Positions 1 to 10,108 are shown, numbered from the stretch's first letter. The stretch is 64,000 nt of DNA from Methyloversatilis sp. RAC08 (GCF_001713355.1 NZ_CP016448.1:434001-498000), one strand, 5' to 3'. Notes: generated from the sequence alone by a model not told the origin. A program made the numbers and translations.

Positions 1-2433
1 CACCGCCTGATCCGCGCGTCCTTGCCCGGTCTGTCCATCGATTACCTGGACCTGCAGTGCGCCCACCCGGAAACCGAGACCGCGCGGTTCCGTGATCAGT
101 TCGCTTTCGACCCAGGCGCCGAAGGGTTGCGTCTTGACTACATAGTTGCGTCCTTCACCGAGCCCATCGAGATCGAAACTAGCCGTGCCTTCGCCTTCGG
201 TCGCGCGCTTGACACGCCAGACATCACCCGCAGGAGTCCGCTCAAACACATTCAGTTCGACATTCGGCATGCCCGCATCGGTTACGTGATTGATCAGTTT
301 GACCGTGAGCGCACTCGCAGCCAGCCTGAACTGATGGCTTCCCACAGCGCTGTAGGTTTGACTGGTCTTCGTCGTCCCGTCTATCGGACTTGTGGTGCGA
401 AGGACATATCTGCGACTGCCCAGCCCTTCCGGATTCAGCCGGACGCGCCCCTCCACGTCAGCGGAGAACGTACCTGCCGACCTGAGGGCGCCATCGCTCA
501 CTACCTCAAGCAGTGACACCGATCGCAGCGAAAGGCCTTTGCCACTCCTTGCGTCGATCAACTGCACCTGCAGGGTGCCGGCATTCAGCAGTTGCGCTCC
601 GGCAGCATTGATCACTGCGCTCTGAACCGTCTGAAGATAGGGCTGCGTCCTCAGAAAATACTTACGGCCTGACGCAAGGCCATCCACATCAAAGCTGGCC
701 TGACCTGATTCACTGGTCGTACGCTTCAGCCGGAGGACTGGTGCGTTGTCTGTCACTTCCCAAATCTCGACAAGCTTCCCTGCAATGCCCGCACCGGTCA
801 CCGCATCGCGAAGTTGCGCAACGATCGGTGCATTGCCCATCACGAATCGATGCGGGCCCTTGCTCCGATAGACATCGCTGATCTTCTCCACGCCATCGGT
901 GGGGCTGGTCGCTGTAAAGACATAGGGCACGGTTCCGACATTGGGTGGGTCGAGCTTGATCCAGCCCGACGCGTCGGTCTTGCCCCCCATGACCCAGGTG
1001 TGGGCGCCGTCGGGCGACCATTTCTTGAGGCCGACCTGCTGCCCCGCCCTGCCCTGCCCGGTCACGCCGTCCACCACCTGTGCCTGCAGTGTCCCGACCC
1101 GAAAGCCGAAATTTCGCGGCGCCGTGAGCAACTCGCTCTCGACCCAGAAGCCGAAGGGTTGCACCTTCAGAACATAGTTGCGACCGCCGCCTAGCCCGTC
1201 AAGATCGAAGCTGGCATTTCCCTGAGCGTCGGTCGTTTTTTTTGCGCGCCATGTATCGCCAGTGGCAGAACGCTCGTAGGCGTGCAATTCGAGCCCTGCA
1301 AGCCCCGCGTCGGTTACATGATCGATAAGGCGCACGGTAACGGCACCCTGAGCGACCATGAATCGATAGCTGCCGGGGGAACTGTAGGCTTCGCTCGTCT
1401 TGCTGACGCCGTCAACCGGGCTCACCGCGCGAATCGCATAACTGCGGCTACCGAAACCGGCAGGATCCAGCCTTACCCGTCCTTCGCCGTCGGTGCGGAA
1501 GACACCTGCACCCTGATGGCTTCCGTCCGGCAAACGCTCCTGCAGCGATACGTCCTTCCAGGCAAAGGGCAAATTGTTTCGTGCATCAACCACCTGAACC
1601 TGCAAGGCGCCTGCAACGAGCTTTTTCACCCCGGCGGACGCGATTTCCGCTTGCACCTGCTGAAGATAGGGTTGGGACTTGGCGACATAGCGCCGACCGG
1701 ACAGAAGCCCATCGAGATCAAGCCTTACATGGCCGCTGCCGTCGGTCGTGCGCCTGATGACGAATTCGGACGTCGATCGATCCCATACCTCAACTACTTT
1801 TCCTGTCAGCGCCGAACCGCTGAGCGAATCCGCCATTTCAATCACGACCGGATCATTGCCAAGCACAAACCTGTGCGGCCCTTTGGTCAAAAGGATCTCG
1901 CTGACCTTTTCATAGCCAACCGTCGGACTGGTCGCCGTTACGATGTAGCGCTCCGTACCCACACCTGGCGGATCAATCTTCACCCAGCCCTGCGCATCGC
2001 TGATTCCGCTCATGACCCACGTATGGGCGCCGTCCGCTGACCACCGCTTTAGTGCGAGGGTCTGACCGCTCCGGGGCAGGCCCGTCATCCCGTCAAACAC
2101 CTGTACCTGCAGCTTGCCCACACGCAACTCTTGCGTACCGCCAGCTGTGATCAAACTACCTTCCACCCACGGTCCGAAAGGCTGCGCTTTCAGAATGTAG
2201 TTCCTGCCTGCGCCTAACCCATCCAGCTCGAAGCTGGCCGTACCTGAGCTGTCCGTGCTGCGTTTTGCACGCCACAAGTCGCCCGTGGCGGTGCGTTCGA
2301 ATGCGTGGAGTTCATGGTTGGACATCCCAACGTCCGTCACATGGTCGACCAATCTGACCACAAGCCCGGCAGCACCCGCCAACGACGACAGGAACACCAA
2401 GGCCAGGCCAACAGAAAAGCGCAGAAGGAACAC
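1..2433 (-). CDS. Giant secreted repeat protein (N-terminal 811 residues; continues past left edge)
   Basis: The frame is open from an in-frame stop at 2512-2514 to the window edge. The likely start is GTG at 2433, giving a short signal peptide (residues FLLRFSVGLALVFLSSLAG, then A-A-G). TTG at 2460 is an alternative. The body consists of super-repeats of 341-344 residues: the HVTD-G unit recurs at 2343, 1320 and 288. Each super-repeat holds four ~85-residue beta-rich modules, marked by GRNY/QPFG-W, DG-TG/GAHTWVM, GR-Y/QPYLQ and VSL/GRVRL/SR-Y. They resemble carboxypeptidase-regulatory-like or prealbumin-like Ig folds, an inference from the alternating hydrophobic pattern and G-RxY turns. No catalytic motif is visible. 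It is the last visible gene of the exopolysaccharide locus, so a matrix or surface-adhesion role is a guess. The C-terminus, where a sorting signal could lie, is outside the window. Confidence 0.8.
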   Translation of the reverse strand, partial: MFLLRFSVGLALVFLSSLAGAAGLVVRLVDHVTDVGMSNHELHAFERTATGDLWRAKRSTDSSGTASFELDGLGAGRNYILKAQPFGPWVEGSLITAGGTQELRVGKLQVQVFDGMTGLPRSGQTLALKRWSADGAHTWVMSGISDAQGWVKIDPPGVGTERYIVTATSPTVGYEKVSEILLTKGPHRFVLGNDPVVIEMADSLSGSALTGKVVEVWDRSTSEFVIRRTTDGSGHVRLDLDGLLSGRRYVAKSQPYLQQVQAEIASAGVKKLVAGALQVQVVDARNNLPFAWKDVSLQERLPDGSHQGAGVFRTDGEGRVRLDPAGFGSRSYAIRAVSPVDGVSKTSEAYSSPGSYRFMVAQGAVTVRLIDHVTDAGLAGLELHAYERSATGDTWRAKKTTDAQGNASFDLDGLGGGRNYVLKVQPFGFWVESELLTAPRNFGFRVGTLQAQVVDGVTGQGRAGQQVGLKKWSPDGAHTWVMGGKTDASGWIKLDPPNVGTVPYVFTATSPTDGVEKISDVYRSKGPHRFVMGNAPIVAQLRDAVTGAGIAGKLVEIWEVTDNAPVLRLKRTTSESGQASFDVDGLASGRKYFLRTQPYLQTVQSAVINAAGAQLLNAGTLQVQLIDARSGKGLSLRSVSLLEVVSDGALRSAGTFSADVEGRVRLNPEGLGSRRYVLRTTSPIDGTTKTSQTYSAVGSHQFRLAASALTVKLINHVTDAGMPNVELNVFERTPAGDVWRVKRATEGEGTASFDLDGLGEGRNYVVKTQPFGAWVESELITEPRGLGFRVGALQVQVIDGQTGQGRADQAV

Positions 2434-2870
2434 TCGAAATTCACCAGCTGAAAGGGACAACCAGGCAACTTGCCGACGTGATGGCAGGCTCCGCAGAAAG
2501 GTGGCGCGCTGTTACCCAGTCACACGGCAGGTCGCGTCAGCTCATGGGGGGTACACGGGTACGCCACGACAGGATTAAGCAAAACTAACAAATGGAAACA
2601 TCTGTTAAGTCGGCAACCGCACAGACGGTACCACCCCAAGATGTCAGGAGAGTGTGACGTGCTGTGGCTTTGCGTGATTCTGCTGCGACACTACATGGCT
2701 CAGGATTCATTCCTGAATCTCGCGCAGCTTCGCTGACAAGCTACCTGGCCGAGCGCCTGATCGGGCCTAGAACGGCACGAAGGATCTCCAGCCTGAATGC
2801 GCTGCGAAAACTGACAGGCTTGGGGTGCGAGTGGGACAGCACGGCAACCGAGATACCGACGTCCGCGCTG
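2434..2870. other. Intergenic region upstream of the repeat protein
   Basis: No convincing gene is seen on either strand. A perfect 6-bp-arm inverted repeat, GATTCA-TTCC-TGAATC, lies at 2704-2719 and could be an operator or a weak hairpin. An AT-richer stretch near 2575-2610 may hold the promoter of the repeat-protein gene, but no clear -35/-10 pair is seen. Confidence 0.4.
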
Positions 2871-4418
2871 TCAGAACGCCTTCATGGGCCAGTCATCCGT
2901 TCTGAACGGAGCGACCGGTATCTGGTTGGCGCCGACCAAATTGCACTCCGGATAATCCCGCCACGCGTAGCGCACGGCGACAGGATTCATGACCTTCGAA
3001 GAGCGTACGGTGACAACATTAATGCCCGTGATCTCTGCGTCCGCTGGATGGAACACCTGGTCCTCACCCGCCAGCTCGAAACCGACGGCGCGATCGGCGT
3101 CACTCATCACGCCTGCACTGTCAGTACTCCGGATAGCGAGATGTGCAGCAGCACTATCGAACTTCACCATGACGTCACCGCTCCTGATCTCGATACCGAC
3201 GTATCGCGGGCCTTCGGCATCGATCTTCAGCTGATAAACCTTTGCAAGCGCCATACGCGCAAAGCGATCGGCAGGGATCTCCTTGCGTGCGGGATGAATG
3301 TCATCGCGGCTGCCTGCATCCACCAGAGTGACCACCCAAACCTTGCTCTTACGCGCAGCGAACGCGTGTAACCCTTCACCAAACCTTGCACGAGCGCTGT
3401 CCTTGACGCTCGATGCGGGGCGTTGATACGGTGCCAATTCTGCGACGATGAATGGAAGATCAGCTCTCTGAAAGACTTCCCTCCATGAGTCGACCAAGTC
3501 GTTCAACAGCGACGGATAGATCTCCGAGTCCTCGACATTGCCTTCGCCCTGATACCAGAGCACCCCTTTGAACGCGAAAGGTGCCAGGGGCAGGATTTTC
3601 GAGTTGAACGATGCCGAAGGATTCCAGGGTGAATCAGGCGCTCCCGCCGGAATCCTGCTGCCTCCAGCGCGCGCCGATCCGGCGGATAACCGGGCACGTG
3701 CCGACTCGTACTGCAAGACAAACCGGCGACTCAGCGGGTTGGCCCGAAGGACATCCGCCGGGATCCAGTTCTGTATGACGGTCGAAGGCGTCGCGGCCAC
3801 GACGATACCAACCGGTATGGTGAGTTCGGTCTGGATACGTTCGCCGAACAAATAGCCGATCGCAGGCATCGACTGCACGGCTTTCGGCGATACCGCAGGA
3901 CGCCAAAGCCCCGACGTATCCTTGAGCGGAACGTCGGACGATGCATTGGGCAGTTGGAAGAGCCGAATCTTGCCGTTGCTCGCAGCCCCAATCTTTTCCT
4001 GCAGGACCGTTGTCTGTGGTGCCTGCATCGTGATGACCATGTTCGACTGGCCGGACACCAGCCACACGTCCCCTACTACGAGGTTTCGCTTCCGAACCGA
4101 TGTCTTGCCCGCCGAGACGTCCAGTTCCCGCCCTTTTCCATCAGCCGGCATGGACTCGAGCGTCACATGCCAGTATCCGTCAGTTATGGACGCGGTGGCC
4201 TCCCGGGTCTGCGCCCCAAAACGGACACTTACCGTTGCACCAGGAGCAGCCCAGCCCCATACCGGAACAGGTGTGTCCCGCTGCAGTACGCCGTAATCAT
4301 TGAATATGCCGGCCAACCGGAGCTCATTGGCCCTGACGGCTCCCACGGATGGCAACAGACAACAAAATAAGACGATGCAGCATCGACGAAGCACAACCCA
4401 GGACAGGTCAATGTGCAC
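2871..4418 (-). CDS. Sialate O-acetylesterase-like SGNH hydrolase (exported)
   Basis: SGNH/GDSL esterase of the sialate-O-acetylesterase (DUF303) type. It probably removes O-acetyl groups from carbohydrate in the envelope or during export. The nucleophile block GQSNM lies near residue 125 from the chosen start, the WYQGEGN block near 288, and the Asp/His block DDIHP near 375. A Cys-rich hydrophobic N-terminus (VVLRRCCIVLFCCLLPSVGAV) looks like a signal peptide. The start is uncertain: GTG 4418 overlaps the upstream acyltransferase by 11 bp, GTG 4394 has no overlap, and ATG 4460 or 4523 would overlap more deeply. It follows an O-acyltransferase gene, suggesting that acetyl groups on the polysaccharide are both added and trimmed. 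Confidence 0.75.
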   Translation of the reverse strand: MHIDLSWVVLRRCCIVLFCCLLPSVGAVRANELRLAGIFNDYGVLQRDTPVPVWGWAAPGATVSVRFGAQTREATASITDGYWHVTLESMPADGKGRELDVSAGKTSVRKRNLVVGDVWLVSGQSNMVITMQAPQTTVLQEKIGAASNGKIRLFQLPNASSDVPLKDTSGLWRPAVSPKAVQSMPAIGYLFGERIQTELTIPVGIVVAATPSTVIQNWIPADVLRANPLSRRFVLQYESARARLSAGSARAGGSRIPAGAPDSPWNPSASFNSKILPLAPFAFKGVLWYQGEGNVEDSEIYPSLLNDLVDSWREVFQRADLPFIVAELAPYQRPASSVKDSARARFGEGLHAFAARKSKVWVVTLVDAGSRDDIHPARKEIPADRFARMALAKVYQLKIDAEGPRYVGIEIRSGDVMVKFDSAAAHLAIRSTDSAGVMSDADRAVGFELAGEDQVFHPADAEITGINVVTVRSSKVMNPVAVRYAWRDYPECNLVGANQIPVAPFRTDDWPMKAF

Positions 4419-6417
4419 GAAGTGCTTGGTGGAAGCTTTCGGCAACGATGGAATTTCCATAAGCAGTAAGGTGATCACCGTCAAAGAACAATGGCTTGCC
4501 AGCGCGAACGGGCGAACAGACATCGTCCGGGCACAGAAGAACGTATGGATCCCAGATCTCTACGCCGGTCACCTGATCCTTGACCTGCCTCATCGCCGAA
4601 AGAACAGGCGTTCGAAGTTCATCGAGTTCCTTGCGAGAAACCTCCAGCCCGCCGTCACAATCGGGATTGTCCTTGTTGAAGAAATCGGAACACCGGAACA
4701 GCGGCACTCGAAAGACAGGCTTGGGCGCTTCGAAAAACACCTTCACGCCAATTACCGAAAGCGTTTCGAGTCGGCCGATTGCCTCGGTAACCGCGGCTTG
4801 CCTATCAATCGACGCCACTGGCGAAATTTTCGCCCCCCCCCACTGGTCACCGAATCGCGGCAAACGCAGTGATGGCAAAAACAACACATCACCTGGCCGT
4901 GCCTCCTTCTGGAGTGTGGCGAACAGGCTTGCGACGAATTCCTCACAGCCTCGTCCGATCGTAGCTGAGGAGTTGCGCATATTGAATACGCTGCACCCCG
5001 GAGACGTGAACATCGAGACGCTGGATCCAGTTGTCGCCGCGTAGAAACGAAGCATCGAAGAATAAGCCCATGCGTGGGAATCACCGGCGACAAACACTCT
5101 CGGGGCATCGACGTTCTCGCAATCCACAGGGGAGAAGTCGAACCGCCTTCCCGAGCCGAAACTGTCCTTCCCGTCCTTCACCGCACAGGTTCGATCCGCG
5201 GCGGTGACCGGAAGCACCGCATCGGGATGCCAGACGGCTTCATCGCTGGTCACACTCATTGAAATGTGGGGTTTCGCAAATACCACTAGCACCGCAACGG
5301 CTGCAAATGCCGCCATCGCGCCGATGCCTGACAGTACCAATCGCCCCTTTGGCAGAGACTTCAATTTCTGCGAGTAACGAACCGGATTCTCGACATACCG
5401 CCATGAAGCCCAGGCAAGTGCGAACGAAATGACACATGCCGCTAGCTGATGTGGCCAGTCGGCAAGGCCAGTGGTCCATTTCATGAATACGATCACAGGC
5501 CAGTGCCACAGGTAAAGCGAGTACGACAGCTTTCCGACGAACACTGCCGCAGGCTTCGAAAGCAGCCGTACAACTCCGCAGTCGTCCCGGGTCGTCCCCA
5601 GCATGATCAGGAGTAGCGTCAGCAGCACAGGTATAAGCCCTGACGGCCATGGAAAGCGAGATGCATCAATCCATAGCAGGCAACCGACCATCGCAGCCAA
5701 TGCGACTGCGCCTACCGCTTCAGCGCTGGATCGGTTCATGCCCGAAAATGCCGGACGCCAGACGTCACGGGACATGAACAGCAGCACACCCAGTCCAAGT
5801 TCCCAGAAGCGCGTTGGCAGACTGTAAAACGCAATCGTTCTCGAATAACTTTCCTGAACGACATACAAGGCGAGGAGAGAGAGCCCGATAAGGCTCACCA
5901 GAAGAAATGTCACAAATCGACGTCTACCCTGCATCCACCCGAAAAATAAAATCGGAAAGATCAGATAGAACTGTTCTTCGACGCCAAGTGACCATGTATG
6001 GGTGAACGGGTTGAACTCGGTCCGCGGCGACCAGTAATCATTCGAAGTCAAGGCAAAGAATACGTTGCTCAGACCGAAAAGCGCAGCCAGGCCCGACTTC
6101 GGATTCGCATCGCTAAGCCACGCGTCGGGCACGATCAGGGCATCCACGACGAAAGTCACCAGAACAACGACCGCCAGCGCCGGAACGATTCTGAGGACAC
6201 GCCGCGCGTAGAAGGCGTTCAGAAACTCCCGGAATGAATCCACGGGCAAGCTCATCGCCGCTGATGCCACGACAAAGCCCGAGATCACGAAAAATATATC
6301 GACCCCGATGAAACCAGCCGGAACTATCGCGTCTACGTGAAATAAAAGGACAGAAAGTACAGCGACGGCTCTCAGGCCATCCACTGCCGGGAAATATGTA
6401 TTTTTTGTCAATGACAT
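4408..6417 (-). CDS. Acyltransferase-3/SGNH fusion (OafA-type polysaccharide O-acetyltransferase)
   Basis: The N-terminal half is an integral-membrane acyltransferase-3 domain: it opens FPAVDGLRAVAVLSVLLFH, has FFVISGFV after it, then about ten hydrophobic segments. The C-terminal half is a periplasmic SGNH domain with the Ser block FVAGDSHAWAYS and a closing DGDHLT block. This architecture is that of OafA/OatA-like enzymes, which move acetyl groups across the membrane onto glycans. ATG 6417 is preferred over an in-frame TTG at 6429. Its 3' end overlaps the esterase gene. It most likely decorates the product of this exopolysaccharide locus. Confidence 0.85.
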   Translation of the reverse strand: MSLTKNTYFPAVDGLRAVAVLSVLLFHVDAIVPAGFIGVDIFFVISGFVVASAAMSLPVDSFREFLNAFYARRVLRIVPALAVVVLVTFVVDALIVPDAWLSDANPKSGLAALFGLSNVFFALTSNDYWSPRTEFNPFTHTWSLGVEEQFYLIFPILFFGWMQGRRRFVTFLLVSLIGLSLLALYVVQESYSRTIAFYSLPTRFWELGLGVLLFMSRDVWRPAFSGMNRSSAEAVGAVALAAMVGCLLWIDASRFPWPSGLIPVLLTLLLIMLGTTRDDCGVVRLLSKPAAVFVGKLSYSLYLWHWPVIVFMKWTTGLADWPHQLAACVISFALAWASWRYVENPVRYSQKLKSLPKGRLVLSGIGAMAAFAAVAVLVVFAKPHISMSVTSDEAVWHPDAVLPVTAADRTCAVKDGKDSFGSGRRFDFSPVDCENVDAPRVFVAGDSHAWAYSSMLRFYAATTGSSVSMFTSPGCSVFNMRNSSATIGRGCEEFVASLFATLQKEARPGDVLFLPSLRLPRFGDQWGGAKISPVASIDRQAAVTEAIGRLETLSVIGVKVFFEAPKPVFRVPLFRCSDFFNKDNPDCDGGLEVSRKELDELRTPVLSAMRQVKDQVTGVEIWDPYVLLCPDDVCSPVRAGKPLFFDGDHLTAYGNSIVAESFHQALRAH

Positions 6418-6611
6418 GATATGGACCAACCGGCCACCAGCCCTCGTTGAATCACATGCGATGAAAACATATAAGAGAAAAATGGTGGCGGCGCGCCATA
6501 AAACCCGTGTTTGAAGCGCCTGTCATCTCATTGCGAACAATCACCCTTTGATATCCCGCGCCACCATGTATTTACGCTCGTCGAAACGCTGCGCGAGACA
6601 AAAAATAAGCC

Positions 6612-7733
6612 TCAAGCATTCTTGGCTCTGGAGAAGACTCTCAACCAGGTCGGCTCTGCTGCATACAAGTACTTTCGCCAACCAAGAGCAGGCTTCTCGA
6701 TAAAATGCCAAGACAAGGCAGCAATTAGGAGAGAACATGGCAGAACTATCGCGACATTCACCCACCAATGATGCGTCCAGGCACCGATTGCCGATACCGC
6801 TTGCTGGATCGCGAACCCGTACAAAAATATCCCATAGGAGTAGTCCGCCCCTCGGAGTAGAAAAAACTTTGCCGGGTTCATCAAGCCTAGATAAACAGTA
6901 AGGTAACCAATAATCAAAGGTGAAAAGAAATCTCCAAGCGGAACAGAAAGGAGAACCAAGGACACTATAGCCGACGCAAACGCCAAGCGTCCGTCCCAAG
7001 GAATCGATTCCTTAAATATATAGATCGCAACCCCTGCCAAAAAACTCAAAACAAGGACAGTACCAGGCACTGCTCCATTAGCAACAGAAATCTCACCTGT
7101 ATTCGCCAGCAAATATTTCACTATCGCCAGTACAGTGAGAAGCAACAGTATGCACAAAAATGCGTAGTGACGCTTTACCGCCCCAACTCCGGCAATTAAA
7201 GCCAACGCCACATAACACTGAAGTTCATAAGGAACGGTCCAAAGCTGCCCGTTGACGATATTTGGAAGCGGATTGCTTTCAAAAACACCAGGCAAGGCGT
7301 ACTGTATATGACCGACGATATTAAAGAAATACTTAAGAAAAATCTCGCTTGAAAAATATTCACCAAGGCTGTACGTTGTAAAAAAAGGCCCAATAATGAA
7401 CGCAGAAATCAATACCTCGACACTTAACGCCGGAAATATTCGAATCACTCGAAGGCCAAGGAAAACGAACAACGTTTTAGAGCGCTCCAAGCTTCCTGCT
7501 ACCAGAAAGCCACTAAGTGCGAAAAACATAGGAAGTATGAGTGCTATAAAAGCGCGCACCGGCGATTCCATTATCCCCTTTGGAACCGACGTTCCATATG
7601 CAGTTGCCAAGCTATGCCAAACAATAATTAACACAGCAAGAATTAGTCGCATGTAATCGAAACCCGTAGCTCGACCACCAGTCTCTTGAACTCTTTCCGA
7701 AATAGTTCGATTTACCGCAAAAAAATTCGCCAT
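6612..7733 (-). CDS. Acyltransferase-3 family membrane protein
   Basis: A 373-residue multi-pass protein with the family opening GFDYMRLILAVLIIVWHS and the MFFALSGFLVAGSL block. Unlike its downstream neighbour it has no SGNH domain, so it is a single-domain O-acyltransferase (NodX/ExoZ-like size). ATG 7733 is preferred to TTG 7769. The gene is visibly more AT-rich than the genes to its right, as is the flippase gene, which suggests separate acquisition of parts of the locus. The acyl group and acceptor cannot be told from the sequence. A 182-bp gap with no gene separates it from the next acyltransferase. Confidence 0.8.
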   Translation of the reverse strand: MANFFAVNRTISERVQETGGRATGFDYMRLILAVLIIVWHSLATAYGTSVPKGIMESPVRAFIALILPMFFALSGFLVAGSLERSKTLFVFLGLRVIRIFPALSVEVLISAFIIGPFFTTYSLGEYFSSEIFLKYFFNIVGHIQYALPGVFESNPLPNIVNGQLWTVPYELQCYVALALIAGVGAVKRHYAFLCILLLLTVLAIVKYLLANTGEISVANGAVPGTVLVLSFLAGVAIYIFKESIPWDGRLAFASAIVSLVLLSVPLGDFFSPLIIGYLTVYLGLMNPAKFFLLRGADYSYGIFLYGFAIQQAVSAIGAWTHHWWVNVAIVLPCSLLIAALSWHFIEKPALGWRKYLYAAEPTWLRVFSRAKNA

Positions 7734-7802
7734 TTTCGACCTTGAATTATCAAAACCATTCCGTACCAAAAATTCACGAGACCAAGCAACACCCTCGCTA
7801 AT

Positions 7803-8918
7803 TTACGAAAACCGCTGAAGCATGATCTCGTATTCGCCCAGCACCACCCCCCAAGTAAATTCTTTATTGTATCGGCAAGCGACAACAGACTTAATTTTTT
7901 CTATTGACTCTACACTTCCAATCAGACCACCAAGAATGTGATCCAAATCCTCTTCGCAGTTGAAGTAGGCGACACTTTCGCCAGCAACCCATTGATTAAA
8001 TTTGTTCCCATGCGCGACGATTGCATTTCCTGCACCCATCGCTTCTACGAGCGATGGATTCGTCCCACCAACCTGATGGCCATGTATATAGCCTTCTGAA
8101 TGAAACCGCAGTGCCTTTACGATCGGGGCATCGTAGATGGCCCCCAAGAAAACGACTTCATCTGAAGCCGCATCCATGATTGCCCTGTGGTAGGCATTTC
8201 GTTCCGGCTCATATTTGCCGAGAACTGCCAGTTTTGCGCCGCGCGGATGACGCGAGAACGCGGACACGATCTCGAGGATTGAATTTTCCGGTTCGGGACG
8301 CGCGATCACCGTCCAGTATCGGCCCGGTTCCAAGCCGAGGGCCAGCACGGGTTCCTCGGGCATTGACGACAGTCGGTCTGCACCGTAGGGAATCATGGTG
8401 ATCTTCTTCTCGCCAACGCGTGTCAGAAGATGGTCCTTGATTCCAGGGTTATCAGCTACGAGGTGATTGCCCAGCCAGCATCCGGCCCAGTCGTTAGCCC
8501 AGAACCAGAATTTGGCCACCGTTCCCCACTTTTGACGCTTCCACTCGATGCCATCCATATTGATGACGTTCGGGATGCCCTTCACTCGCAACAGAGTGCA
8601 GAACACCGCGGTGTTGTAGCCAAGCGTCAGGCAGAGCTCCTTCGATCGCGCGGCATGCACGGTGGCCTTCCAGTCGAAGATGATGGTTCCGCGCGGCCCG
8701 CCTGCGGACACCGGAATGCGCACACGCTCGATGCCTTCCCAGACATCCGTGAAGATCGGGCCTTCGCCGTCCTCCTGGCAGTAGACGATGACTCGCCAGC
8801 CCTTGCTGACCAGATGGCGCGCCAGATATTCAGCGAAGGTTTCGAACCCGCCGTGGGCGGCAGGTACACCGCGAGTGCCGAGAATGCGCAGACAAGGTTT
8901 GCCGGCAGAAGCTGTCAT
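7803..8918 (-). CDS. Glycosyltransferase with DUF1972-type N-terminus (GT4 family)
   Basis: Opens with LRILGTRGVPAAHGGFETFAEYL, the signature of the DUF1972 N-terminal domain found in rhamnosyltransferase-like GT4 enzymes. It continues with VINMDGIEWKRQKWG and a C-terminal nucleotide-sugar half containing GHQVGGTNPSLVEAMGAG, the usual GT4 E-x7-E region. It is predicted to be a cytoplasmic GT-B enzyme adding one sugar to the lipid-linked repeat unit. It overlaps the next glycosyltransferase by 4 bp (ATGA), so the two are translationally coupled. Confidence 0.85.
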   Translation of the reverse strand: MTASAGKPCLRILGTRGVPAAHGGFETFAEYLARHLVSKGWRVIVYCQEDGEGPIFTDVWEGIERVRIPVSAGGPRGTIIFDWKATVHAARSKELCLTLGYNTAVFCTLLRVKGIPNVINMDGIEWKRQKWGTVAKFWFWANDWAGCWLGNHLVADNPGIKDHLLTRVGEKKITMIPYGADRLSSMPEEPVLALGLEPGRYWTVIARPEPENSILEIVSAFSRHPRGAKLAVLGKYEPERNAYHRAIMDAASDEVVFLGAIYDAPIVKALRFHSEGYIHGHQVGGTNPSLVEAMGAGNAIVAHGNKFNQWVAGESVAYFNCEEDLDHILGGLIGSVESIEKIKSVVACRYNKEFTWGVVLGEYEIMLQRFS

Positions 8919-10108
8919 GCTTGATGTCGTCCTGCAGATTTGTTTTCGTAAAAGGTGCGCAACTGTCCGGCAACCGACGTCCAGCCGAATTTATCCTGCA
9001 TGTCCTGACGTGCGTTGTGCACGACGGTGTCGCGCAGTGCTGGCTCGGCGAAGAATCCCTCAAGCACCTGCGCGAGATGGCTTTCATCCTCCGAGCTGAA
9101 GACGAGCCCGTTCCGCCTGTCTTCGACAATGGCCGTCATTCCCGGAAGATCGCTGACCACGACAGGCGTACCAAGACTCATGGCCATCAGAAGCACACCG
9201 CTCTGATAGATCTTTCGATAGGGCAGCACCACCACGTCCGCCGCTCCGTAGAAGGCCGGAATCTCGGCATCGGGTATATAGCGGATGTTCAGCGAGATGC
9301 GCTCGGCCGCGCCGCCTTCCTCGATCAGCCGCTGGTAGAGGGAGAAATCGTCCTTCCAGACCTTCCCGGCAATCACCAGACGATAACGATGATCGGAAGA
9401 TGCGATCCGCGAAAACGCATTGATCAGAACGTCCAGCCCCTTGACCGACTTGATCTGCCCGAAAAACAGGATCACTCGATCACTTGCACCAAGATTCAGC
9501 GAACGGCGCGCGTCCTGCATGGGTACGAGTGGGGGCACCAATCCGAGATAGCTCCCATGCGGCACTACGGACACCCTCGGCGCAAGTATCGGAAAGTGAT
9601 TCAACAACTCTGTCCGGCTCACCTCGTTGTGGACAACGATGCCGGACACCATGCCGTAAGTGATCTTCTGCAGCCACATGGCCCGGGCACCGGCTTTGAA
9701 TGCCTCGACGTCATGAACGGTGACGAAAACCCCGAAACGGCCCATGCGAGCGAAGAGCACCGACAGAAACTCAAGCGCGCCCACATGAAAAAAATGAAGG
9801 TGCACAAGGTTCAGCCGCTCACGGCCGGCATCCTGAAGGGTGGCAATCAGGCCACGCACGTATCGCATCCCGCGCAGCACCGGACTGGACTTCCCCCAGA
9901 TGCCCTGGAAGGTGCGCTTCAGCGTGACAGGGCGTGCCCCCCGCACTTCGGAGATGTCGCAGGAATACCAGATGCAACGCACGCCGTTGTCGGCCAGACC
10001 TGCTGCGAAACCGCAATCGTAGTAATCCATCCCGCCATGACTGCCGACCGGTTCGATCAGCGCGACCGAAAGCGCCGTCAAGTCGGCTCTCCGTATCCCA
10101 GTTCGCAC
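8915..10108 (-). CDS. Glycosyltransferase, GT4 family
   Basis: A GT-B-fold enzyme with VILFFGQIKSVKGLDVLINAF and VVLPYRKIYQSGVLLMAMSLGTPVVVSDLPG, the conserved C-terminal half of glycosyltransferase group 1. The N-terminal half (LIEPVGSHGGMDYYD) is the acceptor side. ATG 10108 overlaps the sulfotransferase by 31 bp. TTG at 10081 would give a more usual 4-bp overlap (TTGA) and begins just before the first beta strand, so it is a good alternative start. Sugar and linkage are unknown. Confidence 0.82.
   Translation of the reverse strand: MRTGIRRADLTALSVALIEPVGSHGGMDYYDCGFAAGLADNGVRCIWYSCDISEVRGARPVTLKRTFQGIWGKSSPVLRGMRYVRGLIATLQDAGRERLNLVHLHFFHVGALEFLSVLFARMGRFGVFVTVHDVEAFKAGARAMWLQKITYGMVSGIVVHNEVSRTELLNHFPILAPRVSVVPHGSYLGLVPPLVPMQDARRSLNLGASDRVILFFGQIKSVKGLDVLINAFSRIASSDHRYRLVIAGKVWKDDFSLYQRLIEEGGAAERISLNIRYIPDAEIPAFYGAADVVVLPYRKIYQSGVLLMAMSLGTPVVVSDLPGMTAIVEDRRNGLVFSSEDESHLAQVLEGFFAEPALRDTVVHNARQDMQDKFGWTSVAGQLRTFYENKSAGRHQA

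Noticed and set aside
1282-2040. Plus-strand frames within the first 2.5 kb
   Set aside because: The minus strand is continuously open with a clear repeat structure; the plus frames are its shadows.
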